Below are positions 1 to 11,978 of a stretch of 64,000 bases of DNA, piece by piece. The notes below the pieces were generated by a model. It worked only from the letters and a program-made list of their open reading frames with translations. It made no database searches and was not told the DNA's origin. The position numbers and the translations under genes are program-made. This DNA comes from Glandiceps talaboti (taxonomy: Eukaryota; Hemichordata; Enteropneusta; Spengelidae). The first letter of the stretch is position 1, and every line of letters begins with the position of its first letter. The stretch is from contig NC_135553.1 in the NCBI RefSeq assembly GCF_964340395.1, positions 9,772,501 through 9,836,500 of the forward strand. The letters are read 5' to 3'.

Positions 1-2
1 TT

Positions 3-3000
3 GGCAAACACAAAATAAAACTGCTGACACAGCAATATGCAACTCACAAACGTCAACTCTTTAAAGATTCAAAACATAAACTTGAACATGAACTAAAAGA
101 AATGGAACACAACATGAATACAAACCCCGATTTGGTAAATATATACAATGACAAAAAAGAACTTTTGAAAACATACATTCAATCTGAAAGTAAAGGCGCA
201 GCCGTGCGAACACATCAACAACTTTTGCATGAAAATGATATGTCTGGTGATTTTTTCTCGAGGCTTGAAAAACGTAAAAACAGTCGTAAAACCATAACCC
301 AGCTCCGCAGAAGCGACCAGACTATTACTAATGAACAAAATGAAATGTGCAAAATCACACATTCCTTCTATCAAGAACTCTTTCTACCTGATCCCACCTC
401 CACTACAGACCAAGAAAAACTACTAGAAAACCTTCCTCAACTAAGTAAAGATGATTCAGACCACTGCGACTCAGATATTACACTTGATGAACTAACAACC
501 GCAGTCAAACACCTTTCAAATAACCGCTCTCCTGGCATTGATGGCATTCCTAATGAATTCTACAAAACATTCTGGTCAACTTTTAAACATGACTTTCTTG
601 ATGTCTTTTCCACTTCTATAAAGATGGCGAACTTCCACAATCCTGCCGTCGCGCAGTAATAAGTTTGATCCCAAAGAATGGTGATAACACATTACTGAAA
701 AACTGGCGTCCAATAAGTTTATTATGCAGTGATTACAAGATATTCACAAAATGTCTATCTTTTCGACTACGCAATGTACTTGGGAGTATTATCAATATCG
801 ATCAAACGTGTAGCATACCAACTCGTAGTATAGAAGACAACATAAATGTTCTTAGAGACAGTATATGCTACGCGAATCAAACGCAATTAACTCTTGGAAT
901 TGTCGCAATCGACCAAGAAAAAGCATTTGATCGAGTAAACCACAAATATTTAATGAACACATTGAAATCCTTCGGATTTGGTGAACACTTTACCCGTTGT
1001 ATCCAACTCATCTACTCTAATGCACAATGTCTTGTCCGTGTAAACAACATGTTAACAGCACCAATCGAATTCAAAAGGGGTATCCGTCAAGGATGCTCCC
1101 TATCTGGTCAATTATACATCCTCGCATTAGAACCCTTTTTGCACAAAATACGCACAAAAAGTGAAATGAAAGGTCTCAGTCTACCCCACACACAACGTAA
1201 TGTCCTTTTATCGGCTTACGCCGACGATGTCGAATTTCTTGTAACACAAGAGGACGACTTTACAAAACTTAACAAATGGATTGATATCTATGAAAAAGCT
1301 ACTAATGCTAAAGTGAATGTTGGTAAATCTGAAGGATTGTGGTGCGGCAACTGGCAATGTCGTAAAGACGCCCCCATGGGGCTAAAATGGAATAATGAGG
1401 GGTTAAAATTACTGGGAATCTACCTTGGAAATTCCGATGATTACGTAAATAAAAACTGGAGTGAACTCGGTCACAGCGTCCAAACAAAACTGGAATGGTG
1501 GGCCAGATTTGCCGAAATCATGTCTTATCATGGACGTATACATGTCATAAACCAATTAATAGCTTCAAAACTCAATCATAAATTCAGGTGTCTGTGTCCC
1601 CCCAAAGAACTCGTTGAATATCTCCAAAAAACCTTCCTAGATTTTACATGGCAAGGTCACCACGGTCACCACTGGGTGACAGCAGATGTTCTACATCTTC
1701 CTATTGAAAGGGGAGGACTGGGATTAACCCACATTCCCTCTAGAATACAAGCATTCAGATTACAGTATTTACAGAGGTATTTATACACTAATAGTAAACA
1801 CCCTAATTTCGATTTCACTGACTTCTATTTCAGTAAAGTAGGCAACTTAAATTACTGTAAACAGCTACTTGTCACCAAATTTAAATATCCACTTCAACAC
1901 ATTCCCCCCTTTTATCAAGACATTCTCTCTTGTTGGGAACAATTCAACTTTAAGAGAAAAGGAAATCCAGAAACGATTAATGACATTTTAGATGAACCCC
2001 TGTTTCATAATCCGTTGATCTTACACCCAATACGCCGTGAACCATTCTACTTACACCACTTGGTAGAAGGAGGTATTACACACATCAAAGATTTGATTGA
2101 TAATGAAACAAAACAATGGTATACCAACGAGAGACTACACAGAAACATCAATATACATTCAAAAAGAATTCTCGACCTTACAATTGAAATTATCCACAAA
2201 GCTATACCCAAAGAATGGAAAGACAAAATTAATCAACATATTGATGTAACACAGCCTTCTGTAGATCCAATGCCTACATACTATAGTTTTGACCTTTATG
2301 AATCTGATGACATTAACCTCCCTCTCTACAAAATAGAGAAAGGCTCAATTTACAAATTCCTCACTGTTTGCATGCACCATCGCAGAAACCCTCAAGCCCT
2401 AGATACAGTATGGCGAGATATACTCAGCATACCAAATAGTCTTAAGCCTAACTTCAAAGCTTGCTACAGAAGACCGATATCAAAACGTGAAGGCGATTTC
2501 ATGTGGCGCCTCTTCCATGGAGCATATCCAACAGGCTCCTTCTTACTACATTGCAAACTTCAGAACCATTCAAACTGTCCCTTTTGCGATGAAAAAGACA
2601 CACTGTTACACGTCTTTTTAGAATGCAAGCATATCCAACCTGTCCTGCAACTCTACAATAATGTGGTAATGAAACTTCTAGAAAGAGAAAACACGCTTCC
2701 ATTATGGTGGTACATACTGATCCCTAGATACTCAAAAAACTCTCCACATTTTGTTAATAAACAAGTATATAGAATATATCTTTTTCTCACCTGCACTGTC
2801 AAATTATCTATTCATTTAAGTCGCTGGAATAAATTAAAGAACAAAACTCCAACTAATCCTATTGACATTTTTCGTTCCCGTGTACAAAGAAAGATTAAGA
2901 CAGAATACCAACTTAACACATCAGCAAACCATACCGATTACTTTAAACTGATGTGGGAACATAATGAAACTCTTTGTAGTGTATCATGCGACGGAGAACT

Positions 3001-3016
3001 GAAAATCTTAATCTAA
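3..3016 (+). pseudogene. LINE ORF2 (reverse transcriptase), 5'-truncated by window, one frameshift
   Basis: The frame is open from base 3 and carries the end of the endonuclease-RT linker, then RT motifs: PGIDGIPNEFYK (motif 1), NWRPISLL (motif 2), IDQEKAFDRVNH (motif A with the catalytic Asp), RGIRQGCSLSG (motif B) and YADDVEF (motif C, near 1217). A zinc-finger-like CPFC...H...C segment lies near 2577-2630. One A is missing from an A-run near 619-623 (three As where copy 2 has four), so the frame stops at 657-659 and resumes one frame over until 3016. It also carries a 9-bp tandem duplication near 1654-1671 that adds three residues (GHH) relative to copy 2. A single-base sequencing error in the A-run cannot be excluded. 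Confidence 0.85.
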
Positions 3017-3564
3017 GCTCCCGTCCCTGTCACAATTCACTCTGGGCACCGTACTCCTTATGGGGTCTGTGGATGTAGGTGTGACATGACAGATGAAGTC
3101 AAATCATACTGGCATCCACAGATCAGTGCTTTGTGACATAGTTTTAAGATGTACATACATACATACATACATACATACATACATACATACATACATACAT
3201 ACATACATACATACATACATACATACATACATACATACATACATACATACATGCACCTAACGAATTCTGCTTTCTTTCAGAAATCTCAACATCAATTACA
3301 ACGTATGTTCAACTGAAGATAGAACAGAAATTGAAAACAAAATATTGAATGAAGATAAAACTGGTGGAAAACAAAATATTGAATGAAGTTAATCGACTGA
3401 AGATAAATCGACGTTTGAATGCAAAATATTAAATGTATTAACTCCATATAAAATTTGATAGATCGTGAAACCTTTCCGTTTATTCGTATGACACCCTATT
3501 TCCATTGTAATGTAATTTTAGCAGTAGGGATCAGCAATAAACGTTTTATTTAAAAATCAAAAAT
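3017..3564 (+). other. LINE copy 1 3' UTR
   Basis: Non-coding tail of the element, nearly identical to 8778-9283. It contains an internal (ACAT)n microsatellite at 3152-3252 (about 25 units) and, near the end, AATAAA within GCAATAAACG, a possible polyadenylation signal. It ends in an A-rich stretch directly before the TTC tract. Confidence 0.8.
3152..3252 (+). repeat. (ACAT)n microsatellite inside LINE 3' UTR
   Basis: About 25 perfect ACAT units. The same position in copy 2 has about 15 units (8913-8973). The repeat is therefore part of the element and changes length between copies. Confidence 0.95.
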
Positions 3565-3646
3565 CTTCTTCTTCTTCTTCTTCTTCTTCTTCTTCTTCTT
3601 CTTCTTCTTCTTCTTCTTCTTCTTCTTCTTCTTCTTCTTCTTCTTC
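3565..3646 (+). repeat. (TTC)n tract between the two LINE copies
   Basis: About 27 TTC units lie exactly between the 3' end of copy 1 and the 5' end of copy 2. This fits insertion of the element into, or tailing by, TTC microsatellite DNA. Confidence 0.95.
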
Positions 3647-3653
3647 CGCCATC

Positions 3654-4832
3654 TTGAACGGACGTGTTGAAGTGGAGCTCCGTACAATCCAACGAAATCT
3701 AGCTTGCTGTTGTTCATCCTGTGTTTTTAGCATCCTGTCGACTGGCGACTTTCGGTGTTACAAATGTGGGTTGCCAGGTCACATACAACGAAACTGCCGT
3801 CAAAATACAGAAACACCTGTCAACGAAGACAACACACAGCAGAATGAAACCCAAAGCACACGTAATGATACCATGAATAACCAAACAGAGACAACAAATG
3901 ACACAAGCAACACACATACCAACGACGTGACCACAAATACCGATATACAAGACAACACAGATGACACTCGATCGAACAACAATAACAAAACTACCAATGA
4001 CAATCCCGATAAACAGGTACACACAGGTGATCAATTGCAACGTGTAAATACTGATACAGACACTCAAGAAAACACAGATGTAACCATGATGGAGGACAAC
4101 AACACAACACGAACAATCGACGTTCGTGGTAACGATACAAATGAAAATATCAATACACCAACAGAAAACACAGACAAAGTAACCAATGGCAACGACAACA
4201 TATCAAATGATACACACACCATTAAAGACTGTAATAAAAGTGACACACAAAAAACAGACGACTCTGTTTCATCCGTTGAAGAGAGGGTACGAACCCCTCC
4301 TTCCCCCTTCCCCTCTCCACCCTCTCTCCCTTCCTCCTTCTGTGAATCTTCAACCTCCTCATCCTCTCAGTCTCAACCTCTCTCCCTTGAACTATCTGAT
4401 TCTTCGATTCCTGGAGCGTCAGAGCTTTTCCCCAATACTGACATTACAATAGGCGACTCACAAGACCTGTTTTCTCCTATTCAATCATGTACCAACCCAA
4501 TAAACGAAGAAAATGCACAAGAAGAAGATGATACAGAATCAGTTATGTCTGACATGTCTGAATTCTCCCAAATAGGCGATCAAAGCCAACAATACACTTT
4601 ACCAGCAGATTCAATCAGAGAATTCCTCAACGATGTAATGTACTCAAAAAAAATCGTTGAGAGAAGTGTGGACTTCTGTCCCGATCTAAAAAAATTAATC
4701 CACAGTCTGAAAAACTACCGTAATAACGAACAAATATCCAAATCACAGAAAGCTAGAATCTATAAAATAAAAGCAAAGTTAATCAAACATCTGAAAGTGA
4801 CTAGTTTCACTACAAAAGGTTCATCCTCCTGA
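3654..4832 (+). CDS. LINE ORF1 protein with CCHC zinc knuckle
   Basis: Open frame of about 392 codons. Counting from the first codon at 3654 (TTG, not ATG), residues 35-48 form a CCHC knuckle (CYKCGLPGHIQRNC), typical of nucleic-acid-binding ORF1 proteins. A long Asn/Thr/Asp-rich stretch follows (about 50-210), then a Ser/Pro-rich stretch (about 215-260), an acidic stretch, and a basic, probably helical C-terminus rich in Lys. The first in-frame ATG is at 3873, after the knuckle. Either the true start lies upstream and was lost by 5' truncation, or a non-AUG start is used. ORF1 ends 26 bases before the ORF2 ATG. Confidence 0.72.
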   Translation: MNGRVEVELRTIQRNLACCCSSCVFSILSTGDFRCYKCGLPGHIQRNCRQNTETPVNEDNTQQNETQSTRNDTMNNQTETTNDTSNTHTNDVTTNTDIQDNTDDTRSNNNNKTTNDNPDKQVHTGDQLQRVNTDTDTQENTDVTMMEDNNTTRTIDVRGNDTNENINTPTENTDKVTNGNDNISNDTHTIKDCNKSDTQKTDDSVSSVEERVRTPPSPFPSPPSLPSSFCESSTSSSSQSQPLSLELSDSSIPGASELFPNTDITIGDSQDLFSPIQSCTNPINEENAQEEDDTESVMSDMSEFSQIGDQSQQYTLPADSIREFLNDVMYSKKIVERSVDFCPDLKKLIHSLKNYRNNEQISKSQKARIYKIKAKLIKHLKVTSFTTKGSSS

Positions 4833-4858
4833 GCTCTCTTACCACTTCTATACATATC

Positions 4859-7800
4859 ATGGTTATACACCACATCATCACATTTCTCATCACAATCATG
4901 GTTAGTCTAACTTGCACAACATTCAATGTACGAGGAGGCCGCGACTCACTCAAACGATATCAGATCTTTGCCTACCTCAAGAATAACCATGAGAGCGATT
5001 TTCACTTCCTACAGGAAACTCACACTATACCTGTCGACGAACCGTCTTGGCGTATTGCATGGAGAGGACAGTGTGTTTTTTCTCACGCAAATACTAATAC
5101 TGCTGGCGTTGCAATTCTTTTCTCTCCCAAAAGAAATATAAATATTCTGTCAACAAAAAATATCGTCAATGGAAGACTTCTACATGCTCATGTCAAAGTC
5201 AATGATAATTCTTTTCACATTATTAACCTATATGCACCAAATGACGGAAATGAAAGGTTATATGTCCTTCAAAAATTAAAACAACTTTTAAATGAGTTAA
5301 ATAACGACCCCATCATCCTTGGAGGTGACTTTAACTGCACCGTAAACCCTGGAATAGACCGCTCGAGTAAGAAAGAGCCGGATACTCGCACTTCTCTTTG
5401 CCTTGATAAATTAACACACAGATTTAAATTAGTGGATGCGTGGCGATATCACCAAGGCAACACAAGACAGTACACTTGGCATAAAAGCGATAACACAACA
5501 GCTGCAAGAATTGATAGAATTTACATATCAAAACATCTCTCTACCCGCATACACACCGCTGACATTTTCACTGGAGCACAAGCCTTCTCAGACCACTCCA
5601 TTGTGAAAATCAAAATCTCTCTCACAAAAGTTCAAAACACTTCTCCCGTCTGGTATATGAATACCGACCTACTTGACGACGCTTACTACTGCGACCTCAT
5701 CCGTGACTTTTGGACACAGTGGCAGAATACAAAAACAGAATTTACGAAAATACAACACTGGTGGGACATTGGCAAACACAAAATAAAACTGCTGACACAG
5801 CAATACGCAACTCACAAACGTCAACTCTTTAAAGATTCAAAACATAAACTTGAACATGAACTAAAAGAAATGGAACACAATATGAATACAAACCCCGATT
5901 TGGTTAATATATACAATGACAAAAAAGAACTTTTGAAAACATACATTCAATCTGAAAGTAAAGGCGCAGCCGTGCGAACACATCAACAACTTTTGCATGA
6001 AAATGATATGTCTGGTGATTTTTTCTCGAGGCTTGAAAAACGTAAAAACAGTCGTAAAACCATAACCCAGCTCCGCAGAAGCGACCAGACTATTACTAAT
6101 GAACAAAATGAAATGTGCAAAATCACACATTCCTTCTATCAAGAACTCTTTCTACCTGATCCCACCTCCACTACAGACCAAGAAAAACTACTAGAAAACC
6201 TTCCTCAACTAAGTAAAGATGATTCAGACCACTGCGACTCAGATATTACACTTGATGAACTAACAACCGCAGTCAAACACCTTTCAAATAACCGCTCTCC
6301 TGGCATTGATGGCATTCCTAATGAATTCTACAAAACATTCTGGTCAACTTTTAAACATGACTTTCTTGATGTCTTTTCCACTTCTATAAAAGATGGCGAA
6401 CTTCCACAATCCTGCCGTCGCGCAGTAATAAGTTTGATCCCAAAGAAAGGTGATAACACATTACTGAAAAACTGGCGTCCAATAAGTTTATTATGCAGTG
6501 ATTACAAGATATTCACAAAATGTCTATCTTTTCGACTACGCAATGTACTTGGGAGTATTATCAATATCGATCAAACGTGTAGCATACCAACTCGTAGTAT
6601 AGAAGACAACATAAATGTTCTTAGAGACAGTATATGCTACGCGAATCAAACGCAATTAACTCTTGGAATTGTCGCAATCGACCAAGAAAAAGCATTTGAT
6701 CGAGTAAACCACAAATATTTAATGAACACATTGAAATCCTTCGGATTTGGTGAACACTTTACCCATTGTATCCAACTCATCTACTCTAATGCACAATGTC
6801 TTGTCCGTGTAAACAACATGTTAACAGCACCAATCGAATTCAAAAGGGGTATCCGTCAAGGATGCTCCCTATCTGGTCAATTATACATCCTCGCATTAGA
6901 ACCCTTTTTGCACAAAATACGCACAAAAAGTGAAATGAAAGGTCTCAGTCTACCCCACACACAACGTAATGTCCTTTTATCGGCCTACGCCGACGATGTC
7001 GAATTTCTTGTAACACAAGAGGACGACTTTACAAAACTTAACAAATGGATTGATATCTATGAAAAAGCTACTAATGCTAAAGTGAATGTTGGTAAATCTG
7101 AAGGATTGTGGTGCGGCAACTGGCAATGTCGTAAAGACGCCCCCATGGGGCTAAAATGGAATAATGAGGGGTTAAAATTACTGGGAATCTACCTTGGAAA
7201 TTCCGATGATTACGTAAATAAAAACTGGAGTGAACTCGGTCACAGCGTCCAAACAAAACTGGAATGGTGGGCCAGATTTGCCGAAATCATGTCTTATCAT
7301 GGACGTATACATGTCATAAACCAATTAATAGCTTCAAAACTCAATCATAAATTCAGGTGTCTGTGTCCCCCCAAAGAACTCGTTGAATATCTCCAAAAAA
7401 CCTTCCTAGATTTTACATGGCAATGTCACCACTGGGTGACAGCAGATGTTCTACATCTTCCTATTGAAAGGGGAGGACTGGGATTAACCCACATTCCCTC
7501 TAGAATACAGGCATTCAGATTACAGTATTTACAGAGGTATTTATACACTAATAGTAAACACCCTAATTTCGATTTCACTGACTTCTATTTCAGTAAAGTA
7601 GGCAACTTAAATTACTGTAAACAGCTACTTGTCACCAAATTTAAATATCCACTTCAACACATTCCCCCCTTTTATCAAGACATTCTCTCTTGTTGGGAAC
7701 AATTCAACTTTAAGAGAAAAGGAAATCCAGAAACGATTAATGACATTTTAGATGAACCCCTGTTTCATAATCCGTTGATCTTACACCCAATACGCCGTGA

Positions 7801-8777
7801 ACCCTTCTACTTACACCACTTGGTAGAAGGAGGTATTACACACATCAAAGATTTGATTGATAATGAAACAAAACAATGGTATACCAACGAGAGACTACAC
7901 AGAAACATCAATATACATTCAAAAAAGAATTCTCGACCTTACAATTGAAATTATCCACAAAGCTATACCCAAAGAATGGAAAGACAAAATTAATCAACAT
8001 ATTGATGTAACACAGCCTTCTGTAGATCCAATGCCTACATACTATAGTTTTGACCTTTATGAATCTGATGACCTTAACCTCCCTCTCTACAAAATAGAGA
8101 AAGGCTCAATTTACAAATTCCTCACTGTTTGCATGCACCATCGCAGAAACCCTCAAGCCCTAGATACAGTATGGCGAGATATACTCAGCATACCAAATAG
8201 TCTTAAGCCTAACTTCAAAGCTTGCTACAGAAGACCGATATCAAAACGTGAAGGCGATTTCATGTGGCGCCTCTTCCATGGAGCATATCCAACAGGCTCC
8301 TTCTTACGACATTGCAAACTTCAGAACCATTCAAACTGTCCCTTTTGCGATGAAAAAGACACACTGTTACACGTCTTTTTAGAATGCAAGCATATCCAAC
8401 CTGTCCTGCAACTCTACAATAATGTGGTAATGAAACTTCTAGAAAGAGAAAACACGCTTCCATTATGGTGGTACATACTGATCCCTAGATACTCAAAAAA
8501 CTCTCCACATTTTGTTAATAAACAAGTATATAGAATATATCTTTTTCTCACCTGCACTGTCAAATTATCTATTCATTTAAGTCGCTGGAATAAATTAAAG
8601 AACAAAACTCCAACTAATCCTATTGACATTTTTCGTTCCCGTGTACAAAGAAAGATTAAGACAGAATACCAACTTAACACATCAGCAAACCATACCGATT
8701 ACTTTAAACTGATGTGGGAACATAATGAAACTCTTTGTAGTGTATCATGCGACGGAGAACTGAAAATCTTAATCTAA
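4859..8777 (+). pseudogene. LINE ORF2: endonuclease, reverse transcriptase, zinc finger; one frameshift
   Basis: Two ATGs are possible: 4859, and 4898 which begins just before the endonuclease core (SLTCTTFNVRG). Endonuclease motifs are QETH (E53), GGDFN (155-159), RID (217-219) and SDH (244-246). RT follows: motif A Asp at 608 and 614, RQGCSLSG, and YADD near 710. The C-terminal region has a CPFC...H...C motif near residue 1160. Length would be about 1305 aa. One extra A in the A-run at 7921-7926 (six As; copy 1 has five) shifts the frame, so the first part stops near 7948 and the rest is open in another frame to 8777. Every catalytic motif lies before the shift; only the C-terminal region is separated. 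Confidence 0.9.
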
Positions 8778-9283
8778 GCTCCCGTCCCTGTCACAATTCA
8801 CTCTGGACACCGTACTCCTTATGGGGTCTGTGGATGTAGGTGTGACATGACAGATGAAGTCAAATCATACTGGCATCCACAGATCAGTGCTTTGTGACAT
8901 AGTTTTAAGATGTACATACATACATACATACATACATACATACATACATACATACATACATACATACATACATGCACCTAACGAATTCTGCTTTCTTTCA
9001 GAAATCTCAACATCAATTACAACGTATGTTCAACTGAAGATAGAACAGAAATTGAAAACAAAATATTGAATGAAGATAAAACTGGTGGAAAACAAAATAT
9101 TGAATGAAGTTAATCGACTGAAGATAAATCGACGTTTGAATGCAAAATATTAAATGTATTAACTCCATATAAAATTTGATAGATCGTGAAACCTTTCCGT
9201 TTATTCGTATGACACCCTATTTCCATTGTAATGTAATTTTAGCAGTAGGGATCAGCAATAAACGTTTTATTTAAAAATCAAAA
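8778..9283 (+). other. LINE copy 2 3' UTR
   Basis: Non-coding tail matching 3017-3564, with a shorter (ACAT)n run (8913-8973) and the same A-rich terminus before TTC repeats. Confidence 0.8.
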
Positions 9284-9405
9284 TCTTCTTCTTCTTCTTC
9301 TTCTTCTTCTTCTTCTCCTCCTCCTCCTCCTCCTCCTCCTCCTCCTCCTTCTTCTTCTTCTTCTTCTTCTTCTTCTTCTTCTTCTTCTTCTTCTTCTTCT
9401 TCTTT
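9284..9405 (+). repeat. (TTC)n with an internal (TCC)n block
   Basis: TTC units at both ends enclose a block of about 11 TCC units (about 9315-9348). It follows LINE copy 2 directly. Reading frames through it (poly-Lys/poly-Glu on the minus strand) are repeat artefacts. Confidence 0.95.
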
Positions 9406-10374
9406 GGAGGGGGAGGGGGCACTTTTATATCGAAAGGTACAGGAAGTACTCTACTCATTGAAGCCATATCAAACCGGCAAAAGTAAAACGTGTCATTCGA
9501 GCATTCCCGGCAATGACACACTGGTGTTCTGAAATGTCGAGGAAAGGTATATCAACTTAGTTAACAACGTGAGGAGACGGATTTCAATATCATCTAAGGG
9601 CATGCACAGACATATATTGTACTGGGTCAGTTTATACGTTGTTATACACAAGTATATTTCACCCATTAAAAGCTTACAGACACTAGTGCCCCTTCAAGAT
9701 GTACGTATATTGACTTCATTTAGTACACCTAAAATTTAGAATGGAGACACTTCAGAAGACTTCGGAAGCATTCAGTAATTACAAAAGATGGGGAATTAGG
9801 AGGGTTCACTTTTTACAAATCGGTTGTAGGGGGAGGGCGTTATGTTAGCAAGTGGGATAAGGGGAGGGTCGTACTTTGCTTTGACTCATTGTATTGTTCT
9901 TTTATGATAGCATCCCAACGTTTCCACCAGTTCACTGCTGGCACATCGTTTTGGGTTAAGGTTAGGAGTTAGGGGTTAGGGTGAGAGTAAGTACCGTGAT
10001 ATCAGAATGTATCAGTCTAATCGTTGCTGACAACCAAGTAGCGAATCAACTGTCAGTTGTGATGCAAGGAGAGGAGAGGAGTGGAGTGGAGTGGAGTGGA
10101 TCTCACGGGAGTAAAACGGAAACAATTGGGCAGGATATTGGGGATAATGTTGTGGACTGGAGATATTGACCTCGGTCAAGACGATGTCGAGAGTATGCCC
10201 ATCTAATGTTTGACAGTTCTTGCCTTCATCTCAGCTGAATAGATCCAAACACAGGTATTTATTAATGCAGTGCCCTCACACAAATTCACTAATTGTGGTA
10301 GTAGTGGTAGTAGGAATTAAAAGCCAGGGCCTTTAAAAAACTATGAATGTGGAGGCAGCAGTGGGATCAAGTCC
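9406..10374. other. Non-coding stretch, no gene seen
   Basis: No ORF of interest on either strand. It holds a short degenerate telomere-like run (variants of TTAGGG, about 9953-9985), G-rich patches (about 9825-9870) and GGAGT/GGAGA runs (about 10067-10099). Confidence 0.6.
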
Positions 10375-10669
10375 TTAGTGACCGGCCAGTTTCTCCTGCC
10401 GGCGGGGGTGGGGGGGGGTGGGGTGGGGGGTGGATTCTTAAATCGGGCCGACAAAAAGTCACTGACCCCCCCCCCCATCTGTGAAACCAAAAACAGGCTG
10501 ACCCCCTATCACTTAATTCTAAAACATGTTGACCCCTCCCCATATATAATATTCACATGACATGTATTTTTTGATCGTGGCTCTGCTTGACTCTTGCATT
10601 TACTTTATAAGATCCCGGGCTAGCACTATCATAATTATAATTATTGACTACACAGGGTAAATATATTCC

Positions 10670-11530
10670 AAAAGGAGTTTAATAGCATCTTGACAGTGAA
10701 AGGTACGGGGAAAAGCTTGAGAGGGGAATATGTACATCTCTTATGGGAGGCCCTAGGGGGTCTACCCCTAGAAGCCCTGGAGGTTTTTAATTTTGAGACT
10801 ATTCAGACATTTTCAGAAAATAACTTCCACGCTTTACAAGACAGCAGCAACATGTAAAAAGCAACTACATAGGGTTGAAATATTTTTGAAATATAGTTTG
10901 ACAGCATCTTGACAGTAAGAGAGGAAGAGCTTGAGACTGGGATATGCCCCTCTCATGTGGGAAGGGGGGTCCGAGGGGGTCCGAGGGGGTCTCCGTCTAG
11001 AAGCTCTGGAGTATTTTTTACTCTTAAAGCCAATATTTATGCTATTCAGACCCTTTCAAGCAATGCTTTACAAGTCAGTGCCATCAAGTATCAGAAACTA
11101 TTTTTTATAACTTACATCGTGTTGAAATATGTTCTTAAAAAGTTAAATAGCTTCATCATATACATGTCGTAAAGTTCAGCATATCAAATGGTACTATAAT
11201 TGGTAGGGGAGATTTGGAATTAAAGGCAATTTTAGACTATCTTGGCAAACATTTCACATCTTTAAAAAACAATATCATCTCAAATTAGAATGGGGTGAAA
11301 ATATTTAGTTTAATACCATTTAATGACAGTAAAGAGGTTGTTGGTGCATCTGATTGTAGGTTGAATCCATGAGTGACCTCTGGGGGTTAGGAAGTCCTTG
11401 AGATTTTCCCCTTGGGCTCTGGGAGATCTGCAGTTTTTTGCTTCTATTAAGGCAATGTTTTTAGGTTATTCATAGCCTTTGAGGTAATGTTCCCACGCTT
11501 CGAAAAGCTAACGTAAATGTAAGTTTTAAT
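10670..11530. repeat. Degenerate tandem units of about 230 bp inside the Harbinger-like element
   Basis: Similar blocks restart near 10675, 10905 and 11315. Each runs from (AG)CATCTTGACAGT through 'agcttgaga..gg.atatg', a GGGGGTC patch, 'ttcaga...ttcaagcaatg..ttacaag' and a 'gttgaaatat' end. The same decayed units occur in reverse orientation at about 26560-27400 and 42400-43200. Confidence 0.7.
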
Positions 11531-11924
11531 CGAGTTTCCCATGTCACATAAAAATGGGCCCGTAACATTGGTATGGGGGCATTAATATTGCATGTATAGT
11601 AAAGTCACCGGTATGTTAGAGAACTTTAGGTGGTCATACCTAATGTATATTAGAAAATGGAATCGGGTGAGATGTGGTGATTTTTAGTGTCAATAACATG
11701 TAGTGTCCAAAATAGAAAGTGTATTAATCCCTTCTGACAAGTTCATACTGACAAGTAGAACAATTTAGATTAACTTCTTTTATAAACTATCTATGAAGAG
11801 TACCATTACGAAACCTTCAAGTTCACTTTTGCCCCAAAGTGCAATATAAGTGAAGCATTGATTGTGAAACAGCCAAGCATTTACATGACATGTTCTGTAA
11901 CTAGTGTGGTAGCTAGGTAATACA

Positions 11925-11926
11925 TA

Positions 11927-11978
<52 letters not shown>
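11925..11978. repeat. (GTATAT)n microsatellite
   Basis: About eight hexamer units. A shortened counterpart (CATATA units, minus-sense) is at 26101-26125 in the related element. Confidence 0.9.

Larger units (their letters stand above)
1..3564 (+). mobile_element. Tx1-like LINE, copy 1 (5' part outside window)
   Basis: Non-LTR retrotransposon. Base 1 corresponds to base 5769 of the second copy, so the window edge removes ORF1 and about the first 300 codons of ORF2. What remains is the reverse transcriptase, the C-terminal zinc-finger region, the 3' UTR and the junction with a TTC tract. It differs from copy 2 by only about fifteen substitutions over 3 kb plus a few indels (counted by eye), so both insertions are young or gene-converted. 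The Tx1/L1-like assignment rests on the RT wording (DQEKAFDRVNH, RGIRQGCSLSGQLY, YADDVEF) and on the TTC junctions, and is an inference from recalled families. Confidence 0.88.
3647..9283 (+). mobile_element. Tx1-like LINE, copy 2 (both ORFs present)
   Basis: The element has ORF1 with a zinc knuckle, then ORF2 with an APE-type endonuclease, reverse transcriptase and C-terminal zinc-finger region, and a 3' UTR with an (ACAT)n run. It is bounded by TTC tracts on both sides, in the same orientation as copy 1. Known Tx1-group elements include families specific for microsatellites or multicopy RNA genes; membership here is inferred from motifs and flanks. The 5' UTR is almost absent: only a few bases precede the open ORF1 frame, so the 5' end may be truncated. 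ORF2 has one frameshift. Confidence 0.88.

Noticed and set aside
3058-3252. MYVC-repeat ORF
   Set aside because: Translation of the ACAT microsatellite in the LINE 3' UTR.
9267-9521. Minus-strand poly-Lys/poly-Glu ORF
   Set aside because: Pure translation of TTC/TCC microsatellite.
9953-9985. Interstitial telomere remnant
   Set aside because: Only a few imperfect TTAGGG-like units; too short to distinguish from chance G-rich sequence.
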